NCBI RefSeq assembly: GCF_900105755.1
Contig: NZ_FNTQ01000001.1
Coordinates: 1,178,001-1,242,000, forward strand
DNA: 64,000 nt
DNA from: Streptomyces sp. Ag109_O5-10
GTDB taxonomy: Bacteria; Actinomycetota; Actinomycetes; Streptomycetales; Streptomycetaceae
Direction: 5' to 3'
A program made the translations under genes and the position numbers. The notes under the pieces were generated by a model, which was given only the letters and a program-made list of their open reading frames with translations, searched no databases and was not told the origin of the DNA. Shown piece after piece: positions 17,600 through 25,453 of this stretch; the stretch's first letter is position 1, and every line of letters begins with the position of its first letter.

Positions 17600-17705
17600 A
17601 TGCGTTCATGCGCGGTGACCCGCGTGATCGCGTGAACAGCACCTTACCCCACGTACCCGGGCGGGCAGAAAGAGGGCGGGGGACGGTGGGGAGACAATCG
17701 GTCGT

Positions 17706-18215
17706 ATGGAAGACGTGGGAAGTGGCGGACGGGACCGGGACGCCGAGGGACGGGCGCGCAGTGCCCGGCCGCGGGACGGGCTGGGGCGGCCGCTGCCGTA
17801 CGGCGCGCCGGGCGTCGAGCGGCAGCCCGAGGGCGTCGTACGGACCCCGCGGGCGACGGTCGCCGAGGCGCAGTCGCTGCTCGACGCCGGGAAGCCGTTC
17901 CACGCGCACGAGGTGTTCGAGGACGCCTGGAAGTCGGGGCCCGAGGCGGAACGGACCCTGTGGCGTGGGCTCGCCCAGCTGGCCGTGGGGCTCACGCACG
18001 CGGCTCGCGGGAACGTGACCGGCGGGGCGCGGCTGCTGCGGCGCGGTGCGGGCGCGGTGGAGGAGTGGGCGAGAGGGGGCGAGGAGCCACGGCCTCACGG
18101 GATCGATGTCGACGGGCTCGCACGCTGGGCGCGGGAGCTGGCCGGGCGTGTGGAGGGCGGCGCCGGGAGCGTCGACGCGAAGGGCGAGGCGCCCCGGCTG
18201 TGCGGCCCCGGGTAG
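17706..18215 (+). CDS. DUF309 domain protein
   Basis: 169 residues. The core, residues about 55-125, has the DUF309 signature FHAHEVFEDAWK and LWRGLAQLAVGLTHAARGN, a compact helical fold of unknown biochemical role. The first 45 residues are charged and low in complexity. ATG at 17706. It is followed after 45 bases by cobF on the same strand, so the two may share a transcript. Confidence 0.85.
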   Translation: MEDVGSGGRDRDAEGRARSARPRDGLGRPLPYGAPGVERQPEGVVRTPRATVAEAQSLLDAGKPFHAHEVFEDAWKSGPEAERTLWRGLAQLAVGLTHAARGNVTGGARLLRRGAGAVEEWARGGEEPRPHGIDVDGLARWARELAGRVEGGAGSVDAKGEAPRLCGPG

Positions 18216-18260
18216 CACCGGGGTGACCCGTTGTCAGTGGCATGCGGCAGACTCGGGAAC

Positions 18261-19043
18261 GTGCGAGAGATTCATGTCATCGGTATCGGCGCGGGCGACC
18301 CCGACCAGCTCACCCTCCAGGCGGTCCGGGCGCTGAAGAGCACGGACGTGTTCTTCCTCCTCGACAAGGGGGAGGTCAAGAGCGACCTGACACAGCTGCG
18401 CCTGGACATGCTCGACACGCACATACCGGACGGCGGTTACCGGGTGGTCGAGGCGCGGGACCCGGAGCGGGACCGGGCCGCGGGCGGCGGGGCGTACTCG
18501 CCGGCCGTCGGCGACTGGCGCTCCGCCCGCGCGGACATCTACGAGCGGCTGATCCGCGACGAGTTGGGCGAGGAGCAGACGGGCGCGTTCCTGGTGTGGG
18601 GCGACCCGTCGCTGTACGACAGCACGTTGGCGATCCTGGAGGAGGTGCTCGCCCGGGGCACGGTGCGGTTCGGGTACGACGTGGTGCCCGGGATCAGCAG
18701 TGTCTCGGCGCTGGCGGCCCGGCACCGCACGGGACTGAACCGGGTGGCCCGCCCGGTGCAGATCACCACCGGGCGGCGGCTCGCCGAGGGGCTGCCGGAC
18801 GGGGTGGACGACGTGGTCGTGATGCTCGACGCGCACCAGGCCTTCCGCCGGTACGCGGACGAGGACATCGACATCTACTGGGGCGCGTACCTCGGCACCC
18901 CGGACGAGATCCTGGTCTCCGGTCCGATCGCCGAGGCCGGCCCGCGCATCGAGCGGCTGCGGGCCGAGGCACGCGAGCGCAAGGGCTGGATCATGGACAC
19001 GTATCTGCTGCGCCGCCACCCGGAGGTCCCGAAGGAGGGCTGA
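18261..19043 (+). CDS. cobF: Precorrin-6A synthase (deacetylating)
   Basis: 260 residues of the tetrapyrrole methyltransferase fold: N-terminal IHVIGIGAGDPDQLT loop for S-adenosylmethionine, WGDPSLYDST and VPGISSVSALAA. The deacetylating CobF subtype of aerobic cobalamin synthesis methylates C-1 of the corrin ring with loss of acetate. GTG at 18261 places the family-typical N terminus; an ATG 30 bases earlier would add an unrelated leader. The next cobalamin gene, cobK, lies downstream on the other strand. Confidence 0.9.
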   Translation: MREIHVIGIGAGDPDQLTLQAVRALKSTDVFFLLDKGEVKSDLTQLRLDMLDTHIPDGGYRVVEARDPERDRAAGGGAYSPAVGDWRSARADIYERLIRDELGEEQTGAFLVWGDPSLYDSTLAILEEVLARGTVRFGYDVVPGISSVSALAARHRTGLNRVARPVQITTGRRLAEGLPDGVDDVVVMLDAHQAFRRYADEDIDIYWGAYLGTPDEILVSGPIAEAGPRIERLRAEARERKGWIMDTYLLRRHPEVPKEG

Positions 19044-19236
19044 GCGGTATGCGGGTGGCCCCTGCCGGTATGCGACGGTGGCCCACCGGCGTGAAGGTCA
19101 CATCGTGACAGCGACCGAGGATGCCGTCCTGCCCGAGGCGTCGGCCTGTCCGAGCGGTCGGCGGAGCCGGCGCCCGCCGTCAGGACGGCCTGCGTCCGGA
19201 CACCTCGGACGCCAGGACCCCGGACGTCGGAAGTGG

Positions 19237-19983
19237 TCACGCCGGGGCCAGCCCGAGCCGTTCCAGTACGCCGGCGACGTCCGGCACCGCCGTCACGCCG
19301 TCCGGCAACGGGGGCCGACGTACGACGACCACGGGCAGCCCGAGTTCCCGTGCGGCCGTGAGTTTGGCGGCCGTGGCCTCTCCCCCGCTGTCCTTCGTGA
19401 CCAGGACGTCGATCAGGTTCCCGGTGAGCAGCGCGGTCTCGTCGGCGACGGTGAACGGGCCGCGCGCCAGCAGCACCTCGGTGTGCCGGGGCAGGGGCGG
19501 CTCGGGGGGTTCCACGGACCGTACGACGAAGTGCCGGTCCGTCAGGTGGGCGAAGGCGGACAGGCCGAGGCGGCCGGTGGTGAGGAGGACGCGGGGGCCG
19601 AAGCGGGGCAGGGCGGCCGCCGCCGCGGGCAGGGACGCAACCGGGTGCCAGTCGTCGCCGGGGCTCGGCTGCCAGCCGGGGCGGCGCAGGACGACGGAGG
19701 GGATCCCGGTCGCCCGGGCGGCGCGGGCCGCGTTCGCGGTGATCGTCCCGGCGAACGGGTGGGTGGCGTCCACCAGCGCGTCCACGTGGTGTTCGCGCAG
19801 CCAGTCGCCGAGGCCCGCCGCGCCGCCGAACCCGCCGATCCGCACCTCGCCGGCGAGCGTGCCCGGCCGCGTGACCCGGCCGGCGAGCGAGGTGGTGACA
19901 CGGACTCCGGGGCGCCCCGACAACTCGGTGGCGAGACGGCGGGCCTCGGCGGTGCCGCCGAGGATCAGGACGTGCGGAGACAT
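19237..19983 (-). CDS. cobK: Precorrin-6A reductase
   Basis: 248 residues matching CobK/CbiJ: N-terminal VLILGGTAEARRLA nucleotide loop, the middle motif VDATHPFAGTITANA typical of the family, and the C-terminal TKDSGGEATAAKL...VVVVRRP. It reduces a double bond of precorrin-6A with NADPH, the step after CobF in the aerobic pathway. It converges with cobF; the 190 bases between them show no gene. Confidence 0.92.
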   Translation of the reverse strand: MSPHVLILGGTAEARRLATELSGRPGVRVTTSLAGRVTRPGTLAGEVRIGGFGGAAGLGDWLREHHVDALVDATHPFAGTITANAARAARATGIPSVVLRRPGWQPSPGDDWHPVASLPAAAAALPRFGPRVLLTTGRLGLSAFAHLTDRHFVVRSVEPPEPPLPRHTEVLLARGPFTVADETALLTGNLIDVLVTKDSGGEATAAKLTAARELGLPVVVVRRPPLPDGVTAVPDVAGVLERLGLAPA

Positions 19984-19996
19984 GGGGCGAGCGTAC

Positions 19997-20113
19997 GGGG
20001 CCTGCGCAGGGACGGCGCCGTGGGGCAGCTCGGCCGGCCGACGCCGTGACGCACGGGGCCTGCGCGGGGGACGGCGCCGTGGGGCAGCTCGGCCGGCCGA
20101 CGCCGTGACGCAC
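19997..20113. repeat. 58/59-bp direct tandem duplication
   Basis: Copy 1 (19997-20054) and copy 2 (20055-20113) each begin GGGGCCTGCGC, contain GGCAGCTCGGCCGGCC and end GTGACGCAC. They differ by one inserted G and a base change near the start. The array separates the cobK start from the hairpin that ends the ribosomal protein genes, so cobK's promoter region contains a recent duplication. Confidence 0.9.
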
Positions 20114-20150
20114 GACGGCCGCCCGGCGGGGTGCGCCGGGCGGCCGTCGT
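20112..20150 (-). terminator. Perfect 16-bp hairpin after rpmJ
   Basis: ACGACGGCCGCCCGGC pairs exactly with its inverse around the loop GGGGTGC. It lies 15 bases beyond the rpmJ stop and would end the leftward rpmG-rpmE-rpmJ transcript. Confidence 0.85.
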
Positions 20151-20165
20151 GGAGGCCCACCCCGG

Positions 20166-20288
20166 TCAGCCCTGACGGGCCTTGAACCGGGGGTCCTTCT
20201 TGTTGATCACGTAGACCACGCCACGTCGGCGGACCACCTGGGCGCCGGGCTTGGCCTTCAGTGAGCGCAGGGAATTGCGTACCTTCAT
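20166..20288 (-). CDS. rpmJ: Ribosomal protein L36, Cys-free paralogue
   Basis: 40 residues beginning [19 protein letters not shown] and ending [10 protein letters not shown]. The standard L36 has a CxxC...H zinc ribbon; this copy has none of those Cys residues, so it is the zinc-independent (C-minus) version. In actinobacteria such copies replace zinc-binding ones under zinc limitation, under Zur control. It follows L31 and L33 paralogues on the same strand. It is too short for many gene callers but has a clear start and stop. Confidence 0.93.
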   Translation of the reverse strand: MKVRNSLRSLKAKPGAQVVRRRGVVYVINKKDPRFKARQG

Positions 20289-20322
20289 GGTTCTCTTCTC
20301 CTCGGGTCGGTCGCCGCGTGGG

Positions 20323-20583
20323 TCAGCCGCGGGCGGCGGCGGTGCGGCCGTAACGGCGCTCGAAGCGCTCCACGCGGCCGGCGCTGTCCATGACCCGCGC
20401 CCTGCCGGTGTAGAAGGGGTGCGACGCGGACGAGATCTCCACGTCGATGAGCGGGTAGGTGTTGCCGTCCTCCCACTCGATCGTCCTGGACGAGTCGGCG
20501 GTGGACCGCGTCAGGAACGCGGTGTCCGCGGCGCGGTCCCGGAAGACCACGAGTCGGGACGCGGGATGAATGCGGGCCTTCAT
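20323..20583 (-). CDS. rpmE2: Ribosomal protein L31 type B (Cys-free)
   Basis: 86 residues; [20 protein letters not shown] and [29 protein letters not shown] are the L31 type B signatures. No Cys is present, unlike zinc-binding L31. It lies between the L33 and L36 paralogues with gaps of about 40 bases, forming a small operon that can substitute zinc-containing ribosomal proteins. ATG at 20583 follows a GAGAGGAAA ribosome site. Confidence 0.95.
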   Translation of the reverse strand: MKARIHPASRLVVFRDRAADTAFLTRSTADSSRTIEWEDGNTYPLIDVEISSASHPFYTGRARVMDSAGRVERFERRYGRTAAARG

Positions 20584-20624
20584 GGGGTTTCCTCTCTGGG
20601 CTGCCGGTGTGCTTACGGCCGGCT

Positions 20625-20789
20625 TCAGCGTTCTTCGCGGAAGTCGACGTGGGCGCCGGCCACCGGGTCGTACTTGCGCAGGACCAGCCGGTCAGGGTTG
20701 TTCCGGCGGTTCTTGCGGGTCACGTAGGTGACTCCGGTCCCGGCCGTCGACTTCAGCCTGACGACGGGACGCGCGGTGCTGCGTGCCAT
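20625..20789 (-). CDS. rpmG: Ribosomal protein L33, Cys-free paralogue
   Basis: 54 residues starting [19 protein letters not shown] and containing [20 protein letters not shown], the L33 core. The CxxC pairs of zinc-binding L33 are absent (no Cys at all). It is the first gene of the leftward rpmG-rpmE2-rpmJ group. A Zur operator would be expected in the 150 bases upstream, but I could not find a convincing 15-bp palindrome there. Confidence 0.93.
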   Translation of the reverse strand: MARSTARPVVRLKSTAGTGVTYVTRKNRRNNPDRLVLRKYDPVAGAHVDFREER

Positions 20790-20899
20790 GAGGTTCTCCC
20801 TTCGCTCACACCCGAGGTTCTTGATCCGGGCATGTCATTCACGATCTCTGCAACAACACCTCCCCCTGTCGCATTCCCGGGGCCACCGGACGGGCCGGA

Positions 20900-20932
20900 G
20901 GACCCGCCCAGGGACCCGCCAAGGGACCCGCC
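20900..20932. repeat. 12-bp spaced triplet GGACCCGCC
   Basis: GGACCCGCC occurs three times at exact 12-base steps (20900, 20912, 20924), directly before the stop codon of the TauE/SafE gene at 20943. Confidence 0.7.
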
Positions 20933-20942
20933 GGCAGACCGC

Positions 20943-21716
20943 TCAGCGCAGCAGGAGCTGCAGGCCGCCCAGGATCGTCGCCGCGATGACCAGCTGCTCG
21001 AACAGCCGCTGGTTGATCCGGTGCACCGCCCACCGGCCGATGAGCGCGCCCGGCACGACGAACACCACGAGCGCGGCGTCCAGCAGCAGCGAGCTGCCGT
21101 CGATCAGGCCGAGGCCGGCACTGAAGGGCAACTTGGACAGGTTCACGATCAGGAAGAAGAACGCCGAGGTGCCGAGGAAGCCGAGTTTGCGAAAGCCGGC
21201 CGACAGCAGGTACATCGACATCACCGGGCCGCCCGCGTTGGCGACCATCGTGGTGAAGCCGCCGAGCACGCCGTACGAACCCGCCTTCGCCCGGCCCGCA
21301 CGGGTGGTGACCTGGTCCGGGTCGTCGGGGCGGTCGGCCGTACGGCGCCGCCACAGCGTGACCCCGGCCATCAGCAGCAGGATCGCCCCGATCGAGGTCC
21401 GTACGACGCCGTCGTCGGCCCAGACCAGGAACAGCGTGCCGATCACCACGCCGGCCGCGACCGCCGGGAACAGCCGCCACAGTGTGGGCCAGTGGGCGTG
21501 CCTCCGGTAGGTCGCCACGGCCAGCACGTCCCCCGCGATGAGCAGCGGCAGCAGGACACCGGTGGAGGCGCGGGCCGGGAGGACGGCGGCGAAGACGGCG
21601 AGACTGACGGTGTTGGCCCCGCTGACGGCGGTCTTCGAGAAGCCGACGAGCAGGGCGGCGAATGCCAGGGCGGCGAACTCCCAGCCGGATATGTGCCAGA
21701 GCGTCATCGTGTTCAT
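20943..21716 (-). CDS. TauE/SafE (DUF81) family anion permease
   Basis: 257 residues with seven to eight hydrophobic segments and the paired repeats of the family: AALLVGFSKTAVSGANTVSLAVFAAVLPAR-type motif near the N terminus and GGFTTMVANAGGPVMSMYLL near residue 150. Family members export or import sulfite, sulfoacetate or other organic anions. ATG at 21716 (MNTMTLWHISG) is chosen over the frame opening at 21824. It diverges from dps; a TGTCCGGACA palindrome lies 17 bases upstream. Confidence 0.88.
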   Translation of the reverse strand: MNTMTLWHISGWEFAALAFAALLVGFSKTAVSGANTVSLAVFAAVLPARASTGVLLPLLIAGDVLAVATYRRHAHWPTLWRLFPAVAAGVVIGTLFLVWADDGVVRTSIGAILLLMAGVTLWRRRTADRPDDPDQVTTRAGRAKAGSYGVLGGFTTMVANAGGPVMSMYLLSAGFRKLGFLGTSAFFFLIVNLSKLPFSAGLGLIDGSSLLLDAALVVFVVPGALIGRWAVHRINQRLFEQLVIAATILGGLQLLLR

Positions 21717-21728
21717 GCGGGGACCGAT

Positions 21729-21744
21729 GTTATGTCCGGACAAC
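21729..21744. promoter_or_regulatory. Palindrome resembling FadR-type GntR operators
   Basis: GTTATGTCCGGACAAC contains the perfect 10-bp palindrome TGTCCGGACA and near-symmetrical flanks. TTGTCCGGACAA-like sites are known operators of FCD/GntR regulators such as LldR. It lies 13 bases before the TauE/SafE start and about 100 before dps. No GntR gene is adjacent. Confidence 0.45.
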
Positions 21745-21847
21745 CGGAGGGCGTAAGTACCGTCTCGCTGGTCGGCTGCGTTTGCGGCCGTTGCGCCAGG
21801 GCACTCGCGCTGCGACGAAGGCACAGCTCAGAAGGGAGACGCCCACC

Positions 21848-22318
21848 ATGTCCGTGGTGAAGAGCACGCTGCCCGACCAGGCGCTCCGGGTCACCGGGGG
21901 CGCCCTCCAGGAGACCCTGGTGGACCTGCTCGGACTGTCGCTGATGGGGAAGCAGGCACACTGGAACATCGTGGGCCCGCGGTTCCGCTCGATCCATCTC
22001 CAGCTCGACGAGGTGGTCGCCACCGCGCGCGCCTACTCGGACACCGTCGCGGAGCGCGCCGCCGCCCTGGGCGTGCCGCCGGACGGCCGCCCGGAGACCG
22101 TCGCCGCGGCGTTCTCACTGCCCGGCCCCAAGGACGGCTGGCTGCGCGACGACGAGGTCGTCGACCTGATGGTGCGGACCCTGGAGGCGGCGATCGGGCG
22201 GCTGCGCGAGCGGATCGCCGCGACCGACGAGCCCGACCCGGTCACCCAGGACCTGCTGATCTCGATCACCGCGGACCTGGAGAAGCAGCGCTGGATGTTC
22301 GCCGCCGAGAACAACTGA
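21848..22318 (+). CDS. dps: Dps-family DNA-protection/ferritin-like protein
   Basis: 156 residues, the size of mini-ferritins. The ferroxidase centre motif is present: KQAHWNIVGPRFRSIHLQLDEVV, with the His, Asp and Glu that bind iron between subunits. Dps dodecamers oxidise iron with peroxide and coat DNA under stress. ATG at 21848 follows GAAGGGAGA. The downstream 260 bases hold direct repeats rather than a recognised terminator. Confidence 0.95.
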   Translation: MSVVKSTLPDQALRVTGGALQETLVDLLGLSLMGKQAHWNIVGPRFRSIHLQLDEVVATARAYSDTVAERAAALGVPPDGRPETVAAAFSLPGPKDGWLRDDEVVDLMVRTLEAAIGRLRERIAATDEPDPVTQDLLISITADLEKQRWMFAAENN

Positions 22319-22361
22319 GCCCGCTGAGAAAAGCCGAGCCCGCCGAGGACTCACTCGGACC

Positions 22362-22433
22362 GCTCAGGACGAGCCGCTCGACCCGGCCGGGCTGCCCGCT
22401 CAGGACGAGCCCCTCGACCCGGTCCGGCTGCCC
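22362..22433. repeat. 36-bp tandem direct repeat, two copies
   Basis: GCTCAGGACGAGCCGCTCGA begins copy 1 (22362-22397), and copy 2 (22398-22433) repeats it with three or so substitutions. It lies downstream of dps. Confidence 0.85.
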
Positions 22434-22495
22434 ACTCCGGACCGAGCGGGTCGATCCGCCCCGGTCGAACCGCTCGGTTCGGTCCAGCCGCCCGG

Positions 22496-22594
22496 CCCGC
22501 TTGCTGAGGTCGGCCCGCTTGCTCAGGTCGGCCCGCCTGCCTCAGGTCAGCCCGCCTGCCTCAGGGCAGTCCGCTCGCTCAGGTCAGCCCGCTC
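22496..22594. repeat. 18-19-bp tandem repeat, five copies plus part
   Basis: Units of the form CCCGCTTGCTCAGGTCGG or CCCGCCTGCCTCAGGTCAG follow one another from 22496 to 22594. The last units run into the end of the LysR gene, whose stop codon (TCA at 22584-22586 on the plus strand) is part of a unit. A similar arrangement is seen at 31240-31335. Confidence 0.85.
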
Positions 22595-23516
22595 TGTCCG
22601 GCGCGCCCGCGTCGAGCGCCGCCGCCCGCAGGGCGGCCGCCACTCTTGTGACCGCCTCGGCCGGCGGGTGCGGCAGCCGGGCCAGCAGCTGGCGGCGCTG
22701 CTCCTGCGGCCCGCCGCGGACCGGCAGGATCCGGACACCGGCCGGCGCCGCCGGGGCCAGCGCCGCCGGCACGGTGGTCAGCCCGCAGCCTGCGGCGACG
22801 AGATGGAGCTTGGCCAGCCAGTCCCGGGCGACGTGGGCGATCTCCGGCCGCTCGTCAAGGCCGGGCCACACCCCCATCAGCCGGTCCTCGCCCGAGGCGG
22901 AACCGGCGATCCAGCGCTGCCCGCGCAGGTCGGCCACGTCGACGAAGTCGCCGCGGGCCAGCGGATGGCCGGCCGGCAGCGCGAGGCACAGGGCGCGCTC
23001 GGTGAGGGTCTGGAGCACCAGCGGGGGCGATTCGGCGTCCGGCGCCCGGAACGGCGGCGCCGAGGCGAGCAGGGCCAGGTCGATGCTGCCGGCGCGCAGG
23101 GCGCGCACCAGCGCGGGGGTGGTGCCCTCGCGGCCGATGACCTGGAGGCCAGGGTCCGTCCGGCGCAGCGCGGTCAGGGCGAGCGGGACCAGCACGGCAC
23201 CCGCGGTGGGGAACCAGCCGAGGCGGACCGTCCCACCCTGTCCAGGCAGCCCGGACAGCTCCCTCGCCGTCGCCTCGATCTCGTCGAGCACGGTCGTCGC
23301 GCGCCGCATGACGATGCGGCCGGCCGCGGTGAGCCGTACCCCGTCGCGGCGCCGCTCGAGGAGTTCCGCGCCCGCCGCGCGCTCGATCGCGGCGATCTGC
23401 CGGGACACCGCGGACTGGGTGTAGCCCAGCGAGGCCGCGGCGGCGGTGAAGGTGCCCTGTTCGGCGACCGCGCGGAAGACCCGCAGCGCGGTCAGTGACA
23501 CATCGTTGAAGTCCAT
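22584..23516 (-). CDS. LysR-family transcriptional regulator
   Basis: 310 residues. N-terminal helix-turn-helix (residues about 5-65: LRVFRAVAEQGTFTAAAASL, YTQSAVSRQIAAIE) and a two-lobe effector domain with VRLGWFPTAG at its start. It diverges from an internally deleted SDR gene 70 bases away, the usual target position. Its C terminus (DAGAPDRAG) merges with the tandem repeat array at 22496-22594, so the end of the protein has been shaped by that repeat. Confidence 0.92.
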   Translation of the reverse strand: MDFNDVSLTALRVFRAVAEQGTFTAAAASLGYTQSAVSRQIAAIERAAGAELLERRRDGVRLTAAGRIVMRRATTVLDEIEATARELSGLPGQGGTVRLGWFPTAGAVLVPLALTALRRTDPGLQVIGREGTTPALVRALRAGSIDLALLASAPPFRAPDAESPPLVLQTLTERALCLALPAGHPLARGDFVDVADLRGQRWIAGSASGEDRLMGVWPGLDERPEIAHVARDWLAKLHLVAAGCGLTTVPAALAPAAPAGVRILPVRGGPQEQRRQLLARLPHPPAEAVTRVAAALRAAALDAGAPDRAG

Positions 23517-23520
23517 TACA

Positions 23521-23544
23521 TTAACGCATACTAGCCGTGCGTAA
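23521..23544. promoter_or_regulatory. Candidate LysR binding site in divergent promoter
   Basis: TTAACGCATAC and GTGCGTAA form an imperfect inverted repeat around TAGCC, five bases upstream of the LysR start and 42 before the SDR remnant. It is an AT-richer island in a GC-rich background. Assignment to the adjacent LysR is inference. Confidence 0.45.
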
Positions 23545-23586
23545 CTCTCGTTGGACTCATGGACACGCGGTTCCTAGCGTGGATGC

Positions 23587-23913
23587 ATGAACGCTTCCCG
23601 CATCGCTCTCGTCACCGGCGCCAACCAGGGACTCGGCCGCGCCCTCGCGGAAGGCCTCGCCGCCCGGCTGGCCCCGGACGACCTGGTCCTGCTCACCGGA
23701 CGCGACCCGGAACGGGTGACGGACGCCGCCGCCGAGGTCGCCCGGCTGCCCGGAACGCGCGCCCGCGTCGAGGGCGGCCTCTTCGACGACTGCAACGAGA
23801 GCGAGGTCGTCGACCGCCGCACCGGCAGGCTCTCCGGGGTGGCGCGCTACGCCGTCGACCCGGACAACGCGCGCCGGCTGCGGGACCTGTCGGAGGAACT
23901 CCTCGCCGCCTGA
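23587..23913 (+). pseudogene. SDR oxidoreductase with a large in-frame internal deletion
   Basis: 108 codons. Residues 1-60 are a normal carbonyl-reductase-like SDR start (NASRIALVTGANQGLGRALA, then LLTGRDPERV). Residues from about 63 on are a typical SDR C terminus (GLFDDCNESEVV, SGVARYAVDPDNARRLRDLS, EELLA). The 130 or more residues that should lie between, with the Ser-Tyr-Lys active site, are missing without breaking the frame. The product cannot be an active reductase. It still faces its LysR regulator and retains a ribosome site and start. Confidence 0.75.
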
Positions 23914-24049
23914 GCCCTGAGCTCCGGGCCGCCGGGATCCGGACGCGCCGCCGGGGCCGACTCCCCGGCGCCGGTAGCGCAGTTCGGCGCGGTCGGCGTG
24001 AAACCCTGGCCGGGACGCGTGCATCCGAGCCCGTCGAGGAGGACGTCGT

Positions 24050-25453
24050 ATGCCACCCCTGGTCGACCCCGTACCCGGCGGGAACCCCGGCGATCTGGCC
24101 CGGGCCCACGCCCTCGCCCACGAGCTGTCCGCGCAGGGCGTGCGCGGGATCATGCTGGCCTTCGTGGACACCGCCGGGATCTGCAGGGTGAAGACCGTTC
24201 CCTGGCAGGGGCTGCAGCCTGCGGTGGCCTGGGGTGTCGGCATGTCCCCGGTGTTCGACACCTTCCTGGCGAACGACGCGATCGTGCGCACCGACGTCCT
24301 CGGTTCGCCCGACGGCGATCTGCGCCTCGTGCCGGACCTGGACCGGCTGGTGGTGCTCGCCGGGCAGCCCGGCTGGGCCTGGGCGCCGGTCGACCGGGTC
24401 ACCCAGGAGGGTGAACGGCATCCGGGGTGCAGCCGCACCTTCCTGCGCCGGGTCGTCGCCGACGCCGAGGACCGGCACAGCATCACCTTCAAGGCGGGGA
24501 TCGAGATCGAGTGGGCGCTCGGCCGGGCCGCCGCACCGGCTGACGAGTTCGCACCGGCCACCTCGGGTCCCGCGTACAGCGCCGCCCGGCAGACCGAGCT
24601 GAGCGACTACACCGCCGACCTGCTCGCGGCCTTCGAGAAGCAGGAGGTGGCGGTCGCCCAGCTCCACCCCGAGTACGCGCCCGGCCAGTTCGAGCTCTCC
24701 ACCGACGCCCTGGACCCGGTGGCCGCGGCCGACCAGAGCGTGCTGGTCCGGCAGACCATCCGTGCCGTGTCGCAGAAGTACGGCCTGCGCGCCTCCTTCG
24801 CCCCGGCCGTCACCGAGCGGGGTGTCGGCAACGGCGGCCACCTGCATCTCTCCCTGTGGCGCCGCGGGATCAACCTGCACGCCGGCAGCCAGGGCCGGTA
24901 CGGCATGACGGCCGCGGCGGAGTCGTTCATCGCCGGGCTGCTGGCCCACCTGCCCGCGCTGACGGCGGTGACCGCGCCCAGCCCGGCCAGCTATCTGCGG
25001 CTCAGGCCCGCCCAGTGGGCGGGGGTGTACACGGCCTGGGGCCGGGAGACCCGCGAGACCGGGATCCGGGTCGTCACCGGCACGGTGGGCCACCAGAGCC
25101 ATGAGGCCAACCTGGAGGTCAAGCCGGTCGACCTGGCCGCCAACCCGTACCTGGCCCTGGGCTGCGTGATCGTCGCCGGACTGGACGGGCTCGCCTCGGC
25201 CGCGCCGCTGCCCAAGGAGGTCAGAGACGACCCGGGCCGGCTGGTCCCGGACGAGGCGGTGGCCCGGGGCGTGCGCCGGCTGCCGACCTCGCTCGCGCAG
25301 GCCGTCGACGAATTCCGCGAGGACGAGGTGCTGCGCACCGCGCTCGGCCCGGTCCTCGCGGACGCGGTGGTCGCCGTACGCGAGGGCGAGACGGCGGCCG
25401 TCGCCGGCCTGGACGAGGCCGGGGTGGCGGCGGCCTACCGGTGGAAGTACTGA
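24050..25453 (+). CDS. Glutamine-synthetase-like gamma-glutamyl ligase
   Basis: 467 residues of the class I GS fold. Visible motifs are GIEIEWAL (Glu metal ligands), GQFELS, NGGHLHLSL (the His/Glu active-site loop), and LRLRPAQWAGVYTAWG at the ATP site. The adenylylation-loop Tyr of true GlnA is not recognisable, and the N-terminal domain is short. Streptomyces encode several such enzymes that glutamylate polyamines or ethanolamine (GlnA3, GlnA4) rather than ammonia; this protein has that appearance. It overlaps by one base the amidohydrolase gene, a partner in FluG-like systems. Substrate not provable here. Confidence 0.85.
   Translation: MPPLVDPVPGGNPGDLARAHALAHELSAQGVRGIMLAFVDTAGICRVKTVPWQGLQPAVAWGVGMSPVFDTFLANDAIVRTDVLGSPDGDLRLVPDLDRLVVLAGQPGWAWAPVDRVTQEGERHPGCSRTFLRRVVADAEDRHSITFKAGIEIEWALGRAAAPADEFAPATSGPAYSAARQTELSDYTADLLAAFEKQEVAVAQLHPEYAPGQFELSTDALDPVAAADQSVLVRQTIRAVSQKYGLRASFAPAVTERGVGNGGHLHLSLWRRGINLHAGSQGRYGMTAAAESFIAGLLAHLPALTAVTAPSPASYLRLRPAQWAGVYTAWGRETRETGIRVVTGTVGHQSHEANLEVKPVDLAANPYLALGCVIVAGLDGLASAAPLPKEVRDDPGRLVPDEAVARGVRRLPTSLAQAVDEFREDEVLRTALGPVLADAVVAVREGETAAVAGLDEAGVAAAYRWKY

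Noticed and set aside
20790..20942. Zur operator upstream of the Cys-free ribosomal genes
   Set aside because: Looked for a 7-1-7 AT-centred palindrome; only weak partial symmetry found around 20836-20857.
22496..22594. Possible CRISPR array
   Set aside because: Repeats are contiguous without unique spacers and no cas genes are near.
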